From assembly GCF_003148665.1 (NCBI RefSeq), contig NZ_QGGQ01000001.1:327762-391761 (forward strand): 64,000 nt of DNA, written 5' to 3'. Position 1 is the stretch's first letter, and each line of letters begins with the position of its first letter. The stretch comes from Maribacter polysiphoniae (GTDB lineage: Bacteria > Bacteroidota > Bacteroidia > Flavobacteriales > Flavobacteriaceae). Positions 8,757-17,787 of the stretch are shown piece after piece. The translations under genes were made by a program, and so were the position numbers. The notes under the pieces were generated by a model that was given only the letters and a program-made list of their open reading frames with translations, ran no database searches and was not told the origin of the DNA.

Positions 8757-8985
8757 TATTTTTATTTTGAATGAATCTTATAAAAGTACATTTTTAATAC
8801 TGAAATATAATGCTTTACGGTAGGGAATTGAAGGACGGTAACTTTACGGTGGCTTTATCAATTATTGAAAATAGGAAGCCCGAAGAAAACAGGGTGTTAT
8901 GGATATATCGTGAACAGTCTTTTCCTTTTTTAGGGTATGTAATAGGCTTTGTTTTCCCAAAAGGGCAACATCTGCTTTATGGCAT

Positions 8986-9031
8986 TATAAAAGAACAGGG
9001 GTGGTTCACATATTTGTAAACCACCCCTGTT
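8986..9031 (-). terminator. Rho-independent terminator of the beta-barrel gene
   Basis: A perfect 13-bp inverted repeat, AACAGGGGTGGTT (8994-9006) with AACCACCCCTGTT (9019-9031). Reading on the minus strand it is followed by CTTTTAT. It lies 17 bp past the stop of the small outer-membrane protein gene. Confidence 0.85.
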
Positions 9032-9047
9032 GTTATGAAAAGCGTGC

Positions 9048-9557
9048 TTATAACTTATAAGTGATTCCAATTCTGCCTCCACTTACTACATTTCCTCCGC
9101 CAATTTGAAGATTTACCCCAAATTTATCATTAAAGAAATATCGACCACCTACTTGTAATCCTATTCCGAAATTATCAGCACCACCATAATCAAAAGTCTC
9201 TCCATCAAGCTTGGTACTCCAACTAAAATAATTCAAATTGGCACCCGCATAAAAATCCCATTCACTGGGAATATTAAAAACCTCATTGAAATGATAATTG
9301 CCATTGGCTTGAATTCCTATAATAGAACTCTTGTAATCACTGCCAAAACCGCTATTGTGATTATAGGATTGATAGGATAATTCCCCTCCAACAGATATAT
9401 TTGGAGCTACCCCGAATTCCAATCCTGCGTAAATAGGTGTCCCCCATCCTGAAAAACCGAAGCCTGCATTTACTTGTAAATTCCCCTCTTCCAATGGAGC
9501 TTGGGCAAAAGTAAATCCAAAAGCACACAGGGCTAAAAATAAAGTGATTTTTTTCAT
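9048..9557 (-). CDS. Small outer-membrane beta-barrel protein (OmpA/OmpX-like porin family)
   Basis: A 169-residue protein with a classical signal peptide (MKKITLFLALCAFGFTFAQA). The mature part consists of alternating amphipathic strands (GNLQVNAGFGFSG, ISVGGELSYQSYN, WDFYAGANLNYFSW, FGIGLQVGGRYFFNDKFGVNLQIGGG) and ends in GRIGITYKL, as outer-membrane barrels do. Family members (OMP_b-brl) are eight-stranded barrels of unknown specific function. The gene is monocistronic, with a strong terminator directly downstream and a long AT-rich upstream region. Confidence 0.85.
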   Translation of the reverse strand: MKKITLFLALCAFGFTFAQAPLEEGNLQVNAGFGFSGWGTPIYAGLEFGVAPNISVGGELSYQSYNHNSGFGSDYKSSIIGIQANGNYHFNEVFNIPSEWDFYAGANLNYFSWSTKLDGETFDYGGADNFGIGLQVGGRYFFNDKFGVNLQIGGGNVVSGGRIGITYKL

Positions 9558-9853
9558 GTTTAAAGTTTTGATTAATAATTAGTTGATTAAAATTGATTTT
9601 ATAATTCTGAATGAATAAAAAACGCGCAAGATAATTAAATATCCTTTGCTTTGAACTTTGCTTTCCCAAAATACATCATTATTTGACGAACCGTTATATC
9701 TAGAAAAATATTGATTTTCTTACATTTTATACAATCAGGACAGCACTTCACACAATTGTATACCCCAAACCCATGATCAGTTACTAGTTTAACATCAAAA
9801 TAAAAATCACGCCCTATTATTAGAACTGCCTTTTAATTAAAAAACAGAAAATT
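9558..9853. other. AT-rich intergenic region upstream of the beta-barrel gene
   Basis: Low-GC sequence without a convincing reading frame. It probably contains the promoter of the opposite-strand outer-membrane protein; I could not fix the boxes. Confidence 0.4.
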
Positions 9854-9958
9854 ATGAATCCACTTATATCCTTCATCGCGACTTCATCCATAATTTTTGC
9901 CCTTAGTGTTATTGTTTTTATCCTTACTGGGCTTATCAAAAATAGACCTAATCAATAA
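9854..9958 (+). CDS. Possible 34-residue single-span membrane peptide
   Basis: ATG at 9854 opens a 34-codon frame coding a hydrophobic helix (SSIIFALSVIVFILTGLI) with a short basic tail KNRPNQ, a type I-like small membrane protein layout. AAAACAGAAAA lies upstream, but no clear ribosome-binding site is visible, as is common in Bacteroidetes. A second tiny frame begins eight bases after its stop. I do not recognise either. Small membrane peptides can be transporter or stress-response partners, but nothing nearby supports a role, and chance cannot be excluded at this size. Confidence 0.35.
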   Translation: MNPLISFIATSSIIFALSVIVFILTGLIKNRPNQ

Positions 9959-9965
9959 TGAGCCG

Positions 9966-10058
9966 ATGGACTTTCTTGAAGTCATCCTATATTTGGGCAT
10001 TAACATGGTCTTGCTTATCGAATGGATTAATTCAATTACACTAATTTTATTGGATTAA
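9966..10058 (+). CDS. Possible 30-residue hydrophobic peptide
   Basis: ATG 9966 opens MDFLEVILYLGINMVLLIEW followed by ten more largely apolar residues. It begins eight bases after the stop of the preceding small frame, so the two could be translated together. An overlapping frame from ATG 9958 also exists and is less membrane-like. Unrecognised and doubtful. Confidence 0.25.
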   Translation: MDFLEVILYLGINMVLLIEWINSITLILLD

Positions 10059-10234
10059 AAGCCCCCATGATTAATCCTTAAACATAGGTCTAAAAGGTTC
10101 GCCCTTTGGATTGGGAAAGGACCAAAGGGTGTCCATTATCATTTTGATGTATTGAACAGGCCTCAACTGGTAATTTCACAAAAAAACAAACCAAATTATT
10201 TTATTTAATAAAAAAATAATGTAATATTGAATAT

Positions 10235-10250
10235 CCTAAACCGATTTAGG
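10235..10250 (+). promoter_or_regulatory. LacI-family operator 1
   Basis: CCTAAACCGATTTAGG, a near-perfect palindrome of the kind bound by LacI/GalR repressors, 111 bp ahead of the regulator start. The same core recurs at 10335 and 11417. Confidence 0.75.
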
Positions 10251-10334
10251 TTTCGTTAAGGAGATACTATGTTAGGTTTCATTTAATGGAATTGTTACCA
10301 TTTAAACAAAAATGGTTGGTAGTATCGAAATTAG

Positions 10335-10348
10335 CTAAACCGCTTTAG
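10335..10348 (+). promoter_or_regulatory. LacI-family operator 2, at the regulator start
   Basis: CTAAACCGCTTTAG ends 12 bp before the ATG of the LacI-type gene, so bound repressor would block its own transcription or initiation: a sign of autoregulation. It lies 100 bp, about nine to ten helical turns, from operator 1, which would suit looping. Confidence 0.75.
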
Positions 10349-10360
10349 TTTTTATTGATC

Positions 10361-11383
10361 ATGAAGAAAGTTTTCTTAAAGGATATTGCAGAAAAACTGA
10401 ACGTTTCAAAAACGGCCGTGTCGTTGGTTTTGAACAATAAGGGTGATGAAAACAAAATCAGTCAGGAAACCCAACAACGGATCATTGAATACGCCAAAAA
10501 ACATAATTATGTACCCAATCAACTTGCCCGGGGATTAAGTAGGGGCAAAAGTGAAACCATAGGATTGATCATTCCCAATATATCGGATACCTTTTATTCC
10601 AAGATTGCGGGTTATGTGGAACTCAAGGCAAAAAATCTGGGGTATACGGTGCTTTTTAGTAGCTCCAATGAGGACCCCAAAAAGGAGGGGGAACTCATCC
10701 GGTCAATGCTCAACCGTCAAGTGGAAGGGTTGATCATAGCATCCACGCAGCAAAACCTAAAAGAGATCCAGTCGTTAAAACATGATAAGTTTCCTTTTGT
10801 GTTGATCGATAGGCATTATCCTGAAAGCGACACCAATTATGTGGTTGTGGATAATTTTAACGGATTAAAAACGGCTACAGAGCATTTATTGCAATTGGGA
10901 AGGCGTAAAATCGGGTTTATTACCTTAAAACCTGGATTGGAAGCCATAAAACAAAGGTTATTGGGGTACCAAAGTGCCCTAAGGGATTTTAATATTGAAT
11001 ACAAGGAGGAACTTGTAAAAGAGCTAAGCCCTGGCAATTATGAAAACGAGATCGAATCGGCTATTCGGGAATTATTGAAATTCCCTAACTCCGTTGACTC
11101 CATCGTGTTTTCAACACACTACCTAACCTCTGTGGGTTTAAGGGAATTGAAAAGGAAAAATGTTAAAGTACCTCAGGAAGTAGCCATCGTAAGTTTTGAT
11201 GAATTGACTGCTTTTGATCTGGTGGATCCACCCATTACCGCTGTTATTCAGCCTGTAAAGGACATAGCCAACACCGCCGTGGATATATTGATCAATGAAA
11301 TTGAGGGTAAAGACAGCACAATGGACAATAAAAGAATACTGGATTCCAAACTTGAAATCAGAAAATCATGTGGAACGTTTTAA
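10361..11383 (+). CDS. LacI-family transcriptional regulator of the mannoside locus
   Basis: A 340-residue LacI/GalR regulator. Residues 1-60 form the helix-turn-helix and hinge (KDIAEKLNVSKTAVSLVLNN ... YVPNQLARGLSRGKS). The rest is a periplasmic-binding-protein-like sensor (ETIGLIIPNISDTFYSKIAG, NRQVEGLIIAST, AIVSFDELTAFDLVDPPITAV). I took ATG 10361; the TTG six bases earlier is also in frame but less likely. Three matching palindromes, two upstream and one at 11417-11430 ahead of the GH38 gene, are its probable operators. By analogy the inducer is a sugar or sugar acid from the pathway encoded downstream. Whether it represses or activates is not shown by the sequence. Confidence 0.93.
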   Translation: MKKVFLKDIAEKLNVSKTAVSLVLNNKGDENKISQETQQRIIEYAKKHNYVPNQLARGLSRGKSETIGLIIPNISDTFYSKIAGYVELKAKNLGYTVLFSSSNEDPKKEGELIRSMLNRQVEGLIIASTQQNLKEIQSLKHDKFPFVLIDRHYPESDTNYVVVDNFNGLKTATEHLLQLGRRKIGFITLKPGLEAIKQRLLGYQSALRDFNIEYKEELVKELSPGNYENEIESAIRELLKFPNSVDSIVFSTHYLTSVGLRELKRKNVKVPQEVAIVSFDELTAFDLVDPPITAVIQPVKDIANTAVDILINEIEGKDSTMDNKRILDSKLEIRKSCGTF

Positions 11384-11416
11384 CCCATGGCTCGGAAATA
11401 ACATTACAACAATCAA

Positions 11417-11430
11417 CTAAACCGATTTAG
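11417..11430 (+). promoter_or_regulatory. LacI-family operator 3, upstream of the GH38 operon
   Basis: CTAAACCGATTTAG flanked by AA and TT (11415-11432), same core as operator 1, in the 124-bp gap between the regulator and the first mannosidase gene. It is well placed to control the long downstream operon. Confidence 0.75.
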
Positions 11431-11507
11431 TTTTATAACTAAATGAAGTTGGGGATGTTGTCTTTGGTTGGCAATCATAAAGGATAATAAAAAGAATAAA
11501 AAATAGA

Positions 11508-14500
11508 ATGATGAAACATCAAATTAAACTAGCGGCTAGAATACTATTTGGTAGTTGTTTTTTCCTTGTTTTGAATATTGTGGATGCGCATTCATTTTTG
11601 GAGGAAAGGACCACTACAATACCTATGCCTTTCCATCAAGGCAATGGTAGTGGAAATGGCCATATTCAAGAGTTGAATACGAATTATCGTTTATACGATC
11701 TTGCCAAGAATGATATTGAAGGCTATACGCAAATGCTTTCCGGTTCGGAGTTCTTTCTGTATCCCTCGTTACGTGAAGATGTCAATGTTTCGATGATCGC
11801 AAGGGCGACGACAGGTGAAATGGGATTTGAATTCCTCACGGGAGTGGTGCCTGCAAACTATAGTTCCGATACGGTTACCTTTTTCATGTTGAGTGATATC
11901 GATTTAAATTTAAGGGAGTCTTTCGATATTCATGTAAACGACAAACACCTATTGACTTTCAATTCCAATGAGGATGGTACGCTTACGGTGACGGATAATC
12001 CCGGTAAGGGAAATGCACAATATGTCTTGGTCCGAAGGGATGGCAATGGGGATGGCATTGGTGCTTTTCGTTTAACCGTTCCTACCTCATTATTGGAAAA
12101 AGGCAAGAGCGCAAAAATTAAATTCAACGGTCATAAAAAGAATTCAAACTGTTGGCTTATGGTGTTTAAGGCAGACGATGCGGTTGAACGTATTAAAATG
12201 TCCGTATCCGATGAAGCCGCTTTTATGGTGAAACAAAGAAATGAAATGCTCTATGTTGATGCACCAACCCATTTTAATGGCAAACAGGTGTATTTGATCA
12301 GTGACGGAAAGAAAAGTATGGTTAAGAAGTTCAAGGCACAAGGGGAAATGTCCAAAGTGTCTTTCAATATCGCTCCACCAAAAAATACGTTCTCCATTGT
12401 TTATGATGGCAAAGAGATAGCACTCGATTTTGTCAAAGGTGATGGTGTTCTTTCTAAAACCGATATAGAAGGAAAATACCTCTATCACCATAGTACCAAT
12501 TATAATAATGGTTGGTTCGCTTCTTTGACCAAGTTGTACAAGCCCGAATTCAATGAAACCTTTGATGACTTTTTTGAGAAGAAATATGAAAATGGATTGG
12601 TGTCCATTATGAATTCAAGCCATCAGGATATTGCATGGGTCGATCGCCCGGAGGTGTGCATAATTTTAAGGGATACCCTTTTATTGGCCCCTGTTTTAAA
12701 AGATGCATTTATAAGGGATGATTACGGATTTGATATAGAGGATGGACTAATGTTACGGGAATATCTGGAAAGGCATCCCGAATCAAGGGAACAGTTGACG
12801 ACCTTGTTGAAAAGAAATTTGATATCGGTAGGTGCCACATATAACTGTCCTTACGAAGATATGTACGATGCCGAAGACCAGGTACGCCAATTGTATCTGG
12901 GTAAGAAGTGGGTGAAAAAGAATTTTGGCGGTTACGATTCCAAGGTATATTGGAATGTGGATGTGCCGGGCAAATCGTTACAAACGCCCCAAATACTCAA
13001 AAAAGCTGGAGTGGATTATATGGTAATCAGTCGGCATGCCAAAGGCATGTTCCATTGGGCGAGTCCGGATGGAAGTTCTGTATTTACGTATTCCCCGGGG
13101 CATTACGGTAACGATCTGCTCTATCTCTTAAGGGATATGAACAATAAACTGAAATATGGTGCGGACCAGACATTGTATTGGGAAGAAACTTTTAAGGGCG
13201 GAGAGATCCAGACCCCTTTATTGTCTAGCCAAGATATGCTTCCCGCTATAGATTATTCAGAATATATCGATACTTGGAACGCTTTTGATTCCCTTAAGGA
13301 TGAAGATGGGACCACCAAAAAATTGTACCTGCCCAAAATGGAATTGCAGACCGTAGATGAGTTTATGCCTTTGGCGGAGAAAAATGCGATAAATGTTGAT
13401 ACGATTATGGGAGAGCGTCCTAATGTCTGGGTGTATATCCATGGCCCCGGTCATCACGATGCCCTGACTGCCAGTAGGGAAGCATCGAAATTGTTGCCGG
13501 CTGCCGAGAAATTCCTGTCCATCGCCAATAGTATCGATCCTAAAAAAATGCAATATCCCTTTAAGGAGTTTGATGAGGCGTGGCGGGCAAAAATTTATCC
13601 CGACCACGGTTGGGGTGGCCACGATGGGGACATCACCGATAATCTGTTCAAGGAAAATTTGGTGAAGTCACGTACCATGGGACAAAATTTACTAAACCAA
13701 GGGGTCGATTTTATAGCTCGGAGAATCAAGAAGAACGAGAAACTCGGAATTCCTATCGTGTTGTTCAATAGTCTTTCATGGAAACGAACAGATCCCGTTA
13801 GCACAAAAATCGAATTTGAGAAAGGTACGTTCAAGGATGTTACTGTAATGACGGCCAATAAGAAAAGGGTTGATGTACAGACAAGTAATGAAGCCTATTA
13901 TGATGACGGAAGCCTAAAAAGTGCCGATATAACGTTCATTGCAGAAGACATTCCCTCGATCGGTTACGCCACATTTTATGTTTATGACAACAAATCCGGG
14001 AATGTTATGAAAGCCGCAAAACCTGGAAATACCTCAACATATGAAAACCCTTTCTACAAGGTAAGCTTTGAAGATGGTGGCATTGCCCAGGTATATGATA
14101 AGGCATTTAAAAGAGACCTTTTCTCGAATGACCATTTTAAGATAGGCGATGTTTTCACCATGCAATCCGTTGGGAACGGTGCCGGTGAATTTGGTGATGT
14201 GCAACAACCTAGTATGGTCGATTTTGACAAGGTAAGCCTTCATAATCCCCAATGGGAAATTTTAGAGAATGGCCCGGTGTACACCAAATATAGATTGGAA
14301 CAGCAAATACTACACGCCATTGTAAGGCAGGATGTTACCTTATACCATAATTTAAAGAGAATTTATTTTGATACCAGCCTTCGCAACTGGTCTGGGGAAC
14401 TGTACAGGGAATTCAGGACTGCATTCCCGGTGAATATGGAGAACCCTGAGATTGCCCATGAAGTACCTTTCGGAAGTGTCCGTGTCGGAAAGGATGAGAT

Positions 14501-15128
14501 TAAAACTGCGGGCGAGCGGTATACCCCGCTTTGTAAGGATGTGCATCCAAGAGCGATCATTGATTGGATCTCGGCCACGGATGATGAGGTTGCCATTACG
14601 TTGAGTTCATCAGTATCCGCCGCGGATTGGATCGATCCAACTTCGCATGATAATGGCAAGGCTGTTTTACAGAATTTATTGTTGGCCAGCAGAACATCCT
14701 GTCATTGGGAAGGCAACGAATACTCCCAGGCGGGCAACCACGATTTCAACAATGTGCTTACCTCGAATGAAGCCGGAAGCATAATGGGCCAAAAAATCGC
14801 GAAACAAAAAAACGAACCCATACATGTTGTGGTCTATCCCGACACATCAAAGGATGCATTCTTGCCTGCGACAACCAGTTTTTACACTATCGACTCGGAT
14901 AATGTGATCATATCGACCATTAAGAAGGCAGAAGATACCGACGAGGTCATTGCACGCATGTATAACGTAAAAGGCCATAATGAAACGGTTAATGTTTCAT
15001 CCTATTTTGATATTGTTTCGTACAAGCATACCAATATAATCGAGGAGAATCCAATACCTGTTGCTCCAGTATTGAAGGTTGGTAAATATGCGATTGAAAC
15101 ATTTAGCTTGGACGCGAACAAAAAATAA
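11508..15128 (+). CDS. Secreted GH38-type alpha-mannosidase-like protein (copy 1)
   Basis: A 1206-residue protein with an N-terminal signal segment. About 350 residues of an accessory beta-rich region precede the GH38 catalytic domain. There, SSHQDIAW holds the zinc ligands His372 and Asp374, and YWNVDVPG holds Asp485, at the place of the catalytic nucleophile/zinc ligand. The C-terminal ~450 residues match the GH38 beta-sandwich part (IVLFNSLSWKRTDPV; GYATFYVYD). GH38 enzymes remove alpha-linked mannose from N-glycans or mannans. It is the first gene of a tight operon under operator 3. Its N-terminal module resembles that of the second GH38 protein at 24526, so the two are paralogues. Exact linkage specificity is unknown. 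Confidence 0.85.
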   Translation: MMKHQIKLAARILFGSCFFLVLNIVDAHSFLEERTTTIPMPFHQGNGSGNGHIQELNTNYRLYDLAKNDIEGYTQMLSGSEFFLYPSLREDVNVSMIARATTGEMGFEFLTGVVPANYSSDTVTFFMLSDIDLNLRESFDIHVNDKHLLTFNSNEDGTLTVTDNPGKGNAQYVLVRRDGNGDGIGAFRLTVPTSLLEKGKSAKIKFNGHKKNSNCWLMVFKADDAVERIKMSVSDEAAFMVKQRNEMLYVDAPTHFNGKQVYLISDGKKSMVKKFKAQGEMSKVSFNIAPPKNTFSIVYDGKEIALDFVKGDGVLSKTDIEGKYLYHHSTNYNNGWFASLTKLYKPEFNETFDDFFEKKYENGLVSIMNSSHQDIAWVDRPEVCIILRDTLLLAPVLKDAFIRDDYGFDIEDGLMLREYLERHPESREQLTTLLKRNLISVGATYNCPYEDMYDAEDQVRQLYLGKKWVKKNFGGYDSKVYWNVDVPGKSLQTPQILKKAGVDYMVISRHAKGMFHWASPDGSSVFTYSPGHYGNDLLYLLRDMNNKLKYGADQTLYWEETFKGGEIQTPLLSSQDMLPAIDYSEYIDTWNAFDSLKDEDGTTKKLYLPKMELQTVDEFMPLAEKNAINVDTIMGERPNVWVYIHGPGHHDALTASREASKLLPAAEKFLSIANSIDPKKMQYPFKEFDEAWRAKIYPDHGWGGHDGDITDNLFKENLVKSRTMGQNLLNQGVDFIARRIKKNEKLGIPIVLFNSLSWKRTDPVSTKIEFEKGTFKDVTVMTANKKRVDVQTSNEAYYDDGSLKSADITFIAEDIPSIGYATFYVYDNKSGNVMKAAKPGNTSTYENPFYKVSFEDGGIAQVYDKAFKRDLFSNDHFKIGDVFTMQSVGNGAGEFGDVQQPSMVDFDKVSLHNPQWEILENGPVYTKYRLEQQILHAIVRQDVTLYHNLKRIYFDTSLRNWSGELYREFRTAFPVNMENPEIAHEVPFGSVRVGKDEIKTAGERYTPLCKDVHPRAIIDWISATDDEVAITLSSSVSAADWIDPTSHDNGKAVLQNLLLASRTSCHWEGNEYSQAGNHDFNNVLTSNEAGSIMGQKIAKQKNEPIHVVVYPDTSKDAFLPATTSFYTIDSDNVIISTIKKAEDTDEVIARMYNVKGHNETVNVSSYFDIVSYKHTNIIEENPIPVAPVLKVGKYAIETFSLDANKK

Positions 15129-15149
15129 AACGATAATAAAACTTACTCA

Positions 15150-15845
15150 ATGACGACACTTTGGAAAAGTGATAAGGAGCTATATGAAATAGCAAAAAAG
15201 GAATTATTTGTAGCCCTGGTCGGTGATATTTTGGATAAAATGGGATATTTACATCAATTTCTTCCCCCGAATATTAAACCCCTGAACAATGATTTTGTGG
15301 TCATAGGTAGGGCAATGCCCGTATTGGAGGCCGATGTTTTTGAAGAAGTTGCGGAAAACACCAATAATCCCTTAATGCAAAAGCCATTTGGCATCATGTT
15401 CGAAGCCTTGGACAGTTTAAAAGAAGGAGAAGTATATATCTGTGCAGGATCTTCCCCCAATTATGCCCTTTGGGGTGGATTAATGAGTACAAGGGCAATG
15501 AAATTAGGTGCCGCTGGGGCTGTGGTCAACGGATATTCAAGGGATACCAAAGAGATTCTAAGTCTTGATTATCCTACATTTTCATTTGGCGGCTATGCGC
15601 AAGACCAAGGTCCACGGGGAAAGGTTATCGATTATAGGGTTCCCATAGAAATTGCAGGTATTCGGATAAACCCTGGCGATATTGTGTATGGTGATATAGA
15701 TGGCGTTTTGATTGTGCCAAAAGAAGCTGTGAACGAAGCCTTTACGGGAGCAATTGAAAAAGCTAGGGGAGAACAATTGGTAAAGGAGGCACTCCAAGCC
15801 GGAATGAGTACAGTTGAGGCTTTTGAGAAATTCGGAATCATGTAA
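15150..15845 (+). CDS. RraA-family protein (HMG/CHA aldolase-like)
   Basis: A 231-residue cytoplasmic protein. It carries the RraA/4-hydroxy-4-methyl-2-oxoglutarate aldolase pattern: LVGDILDKMGY near the N-terminus, ALWGGLMSTRAMKLGAAGAVVNGYSRD with the substrate-binding Arg-Asp pair, then GDIVYGDIDGVLIVPKEA, the metal-site region. Members either cleave 2-keto acids, decarboxylate oxaloacetate, or inhibit RNase E. Because it sits among sugar-acid enzymes, 22 bp after the GH38 gene, a lyase acting on a 2-keto sugar acid is the more plausible role here; that is inference. It has no signal peptide. Confidence 0.85.
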   Translation: MTTLWKSDKELYEIAKKELFVALVGDILDKMGYLHQFLPPNIKPLNNDFVVIGRAMPVLEADVFEEVAENTNNPLMQKPFGIMFEALDSLKEGEVYICAGSSPNYALWGGLMSTRAMKLGAAGAVVNGYSRDTKEILSLDYPTFSFGGYAQDQGPRGKVIDYRVPIEIAGIRINPGDIVYGDIDGVLIVPKEAVNEAFTGAIEKARGEQLVKEALQAGMSTVEAFEKFGIM

Positions 15846-15866
15846 ACATACAAGTCAAAAACGACA

Positions 15867-17336
15867 ATGATAATGAAAAACCGGTCTTCTTTTTACCTTC
15901 TGGCAATAAGTTTCGTCTCTACTATTGGCGGATTTCTATTTGGTTATGATACTGCTATTATTTCTGGATGTAATTCATTTTTGGAAAGTCAATACAATCT
16001 TACGGCCAGCATGCTCGGTTGGGTAGTTTCCTCTGCATTGTTAGGAACCATTTTGGGATGTATTATTTCGGGAAAGGTAACGGACAAATATGGTCGTAAA
16101 AAAGCCTTGATATTAGCGGCAAGTTGTTTGACTGTCTCTGCTTTTGGCTCTATGCTGCCCCCACAGTTTTTGGGAAATCCGGACGCTTCTTTTTGGTTGA
16201 CTTCTAGTTTGGACTCCTCATTCTTAACCCTAATCGTAGTCCGCATCATTGGTGGTATAGGTGTGGGTATTACCTCGGTTGTAGCACCTATTTATATTTC
16301 AGAATTGACCATGCCCGAGAAAAGGGGGAAAATGGTATCCCTATATCAACTGTCCATAACATTGGGTATTTTACTGGCTTTTCTTGTTGATTGGATCGTT
16401 CTTAATCAAGCAGGTGATAAAGCCGGGATTATCAGTGGTGCTGATGTTGGTTTTTGGGATTGGCTTTTCGTAGAGGAGCTTTGGAGAGGCATGTTTGGTA
16501 CTGAAATACCCATTGCCATTCTGTTTTTGGTTTTACTCATGTTCGTACCTGAAAGTCCAAGATGGCAGGTGGTCAATGGCAAAGAAAAGGAAGCTCTCGC
16601 TACTATGTCAAGGTTGGGTAATTTGGAAATGGCCAAAACCCAATTGGCAGAGATGAAAGAAGCCACGGTTCAAGAAACCCAAGGATTGAAAGAACTGTTC
16701 AAACCCTATTTAAGAAGGCCATTTTTAATCGGCATTTTACTACCGATGTTCTCCCATTTAAGTGGGATTGCCGCGATCATGTATTTTGCGCCCAATATTT
16801 TGAATGAATCGTTCAAAAGTGTTGAGAGTTCTTTCTTAGGTGCAGTCTTGGTCGGTTTGGTCAATTCAATCTTCACTTTTGTTGCCATATTGAATATTGA
16901 AAGGTATGGTAGGAGAAAACTATTATTAATTGGGGTTATAGGTGCTGCTATATCATTAATGGGTGTCGGTGTATTGTTCGCTATGGGTTCCAATCTGGTA
17001 ATAATTCCATTATTGATTTATGTGGCGTGTTTCGCTTTCTCATACGGCCCCATAGTATGGGTGATTATCAGCGAGATATTTCCAACAAAAATCAGGGGTC
17101 TGGCCGTAAGTATCGGCAGTCTGTCTTTAATGGTAACCGGTTTTTTCATCACACTGACAAATCCACTTTTTATTGAAACGATAAACCCTTCAGGGACATT
17201 CTTCCTTTATGGGGCCCTGACGATTCCTGCCATTTGGTTTATCTGGAAATTTGTTCCGGAAACAAAAGGTAAAACCTTGGAAGAGATTGAAATGTCATGG
17301 AAAACCGCAAATAAAAAGCAAAAAACTATTAAATGA
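15867..17336 (+). CDS. MFS sugar porter (XylE/GLUT type)
   Basis: A 489-residue membrane protein with twelve predicted helices. Sugar-porter signatures are clear: GFLFGYDTAIISG in helix 1, DKYGRKKALI in loop 2-3, the PESPRW motif after helix 6, YGRRKLL in loop 8-9 and the C-terminal PETKGKTLEEIE. These proteins import hexoses or pentoses, usually with a proton. In this operon it would bring in the monosaccharide freed by the secreted mannosidases, which fits the absence of a SusC/SusD pair. The stop overlaps the next start by four bases (ATGA), indicating translational coupling with the cupin gene. Confidence 0.93.
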   Translation: MIMKNRSSFYLLAISFVSTIGGFLFGYDTAIISGCNSFLESQYNLTASMLGWVVSSALLGTILGCIISGKVTDKYGRKKALILAASCLTVSAFGSMLPPQFLGNPDASFWLTSSLDSSFLTLIVVRIIGGIGVGITSVVAPIYISELTMPEKRGKMVSLYQLSITLGILLAFLVDWIVLNQAGDKAGIISGADVGFWDWLFVEELWRGMFGTEIPIAILFLVLLMFVPESPRWQVVNGKEKEALATMSRLGNLEMAKTQLAEMKEATVQETQGLKELFKPYLRRPFLIGILLPMFSHLSGIAAIMYFAPNILNESFKSVESSFLGAVLVGLVNSIFTFVAILNIERYGRRKLLLIGVIGAAISLMGVGVLFAMGSNLVIIPLLIYVACFAFSYGPIVWVIISEIFPTKIRGLAVSIGSLSLMVTGFFITLTNPLFIETINPSGTFFLYGALTIPAIWFIWKFVPETKGKTLEEIEMSWKTANKKQKTIK

Positions 17337-17755
17337 AATTGATAGAGCAATATCATATTGGTGATAAGGGTTATCATCCTTTTCTAATTCGGGATGGTTG
17401 GCAGGTCGCCCAACTGAATTACATGCCCGAACAGGAAATTGGAAACATTAAGAAGTTGGACATACATCACCTGACTGATGAGGTTTTTATCCTTTTAAAA
17501 GGAAAAGCGGTATTGATCACAGCAAAAATCGAGGGGGATGAAATTGAATATGACGTTGAGCTTATGCAACCTAATATAACATATAACATTCCGGTTGAAA
17601 CCTGGCATAATATTGCTATGGATGTGGATTGTGAAGTGATCATCGTCGAGAAATCGAATACCCATGAAGGTGATTTCGATTTTTTCGATTTATCGATTGA
17701 AAAAAGGATGGAGATGAAGGAGTTGGTCGAAAATGCTTTTAACCCAGGAAATTAA
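17333..17755 (+). CDS. Small cupin-fold protein
   Basis: A 140-residue cytoplasmic protein whose central part follows the cupin order: HHLTDEVFILLKGKAVLIT (first motif with His-His and Glu), then NITYNIPVETWHNI with the later His. It overlaps the MFS gene by four bases and precedes the SDR gene by 32 bp. Cupins of this size may be sugar isomerases, epimerases or binding proteins. In this context an activity on a sugar or sugar acid seems likely, but no specific family is recognised. Confidence 0.65.
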   Translation: MKLIEQYHIGDKGYHPFLIRDGWQVAQLNYMPEQEIGNIKKLDIHHLTDEVFILLKGKAVLITAKIEGDEIEYDVELMQPNITYNIPVETWHNIAMDVDCEVIIVEKSNTHEGDFDFFDLSIEKRMEMKELVENAFNPGN

Positions 17756-17787
17756 TTTTCAATTTAACAAATAATAAAAGTAGCGTT

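Noticed and set aside
8810-9019. 69-codon plus-strand frame
   Set aside because: It runs into the strong terminator of the opposite-strand gene, has no signal, no family pattern and no ribosome-binding site.
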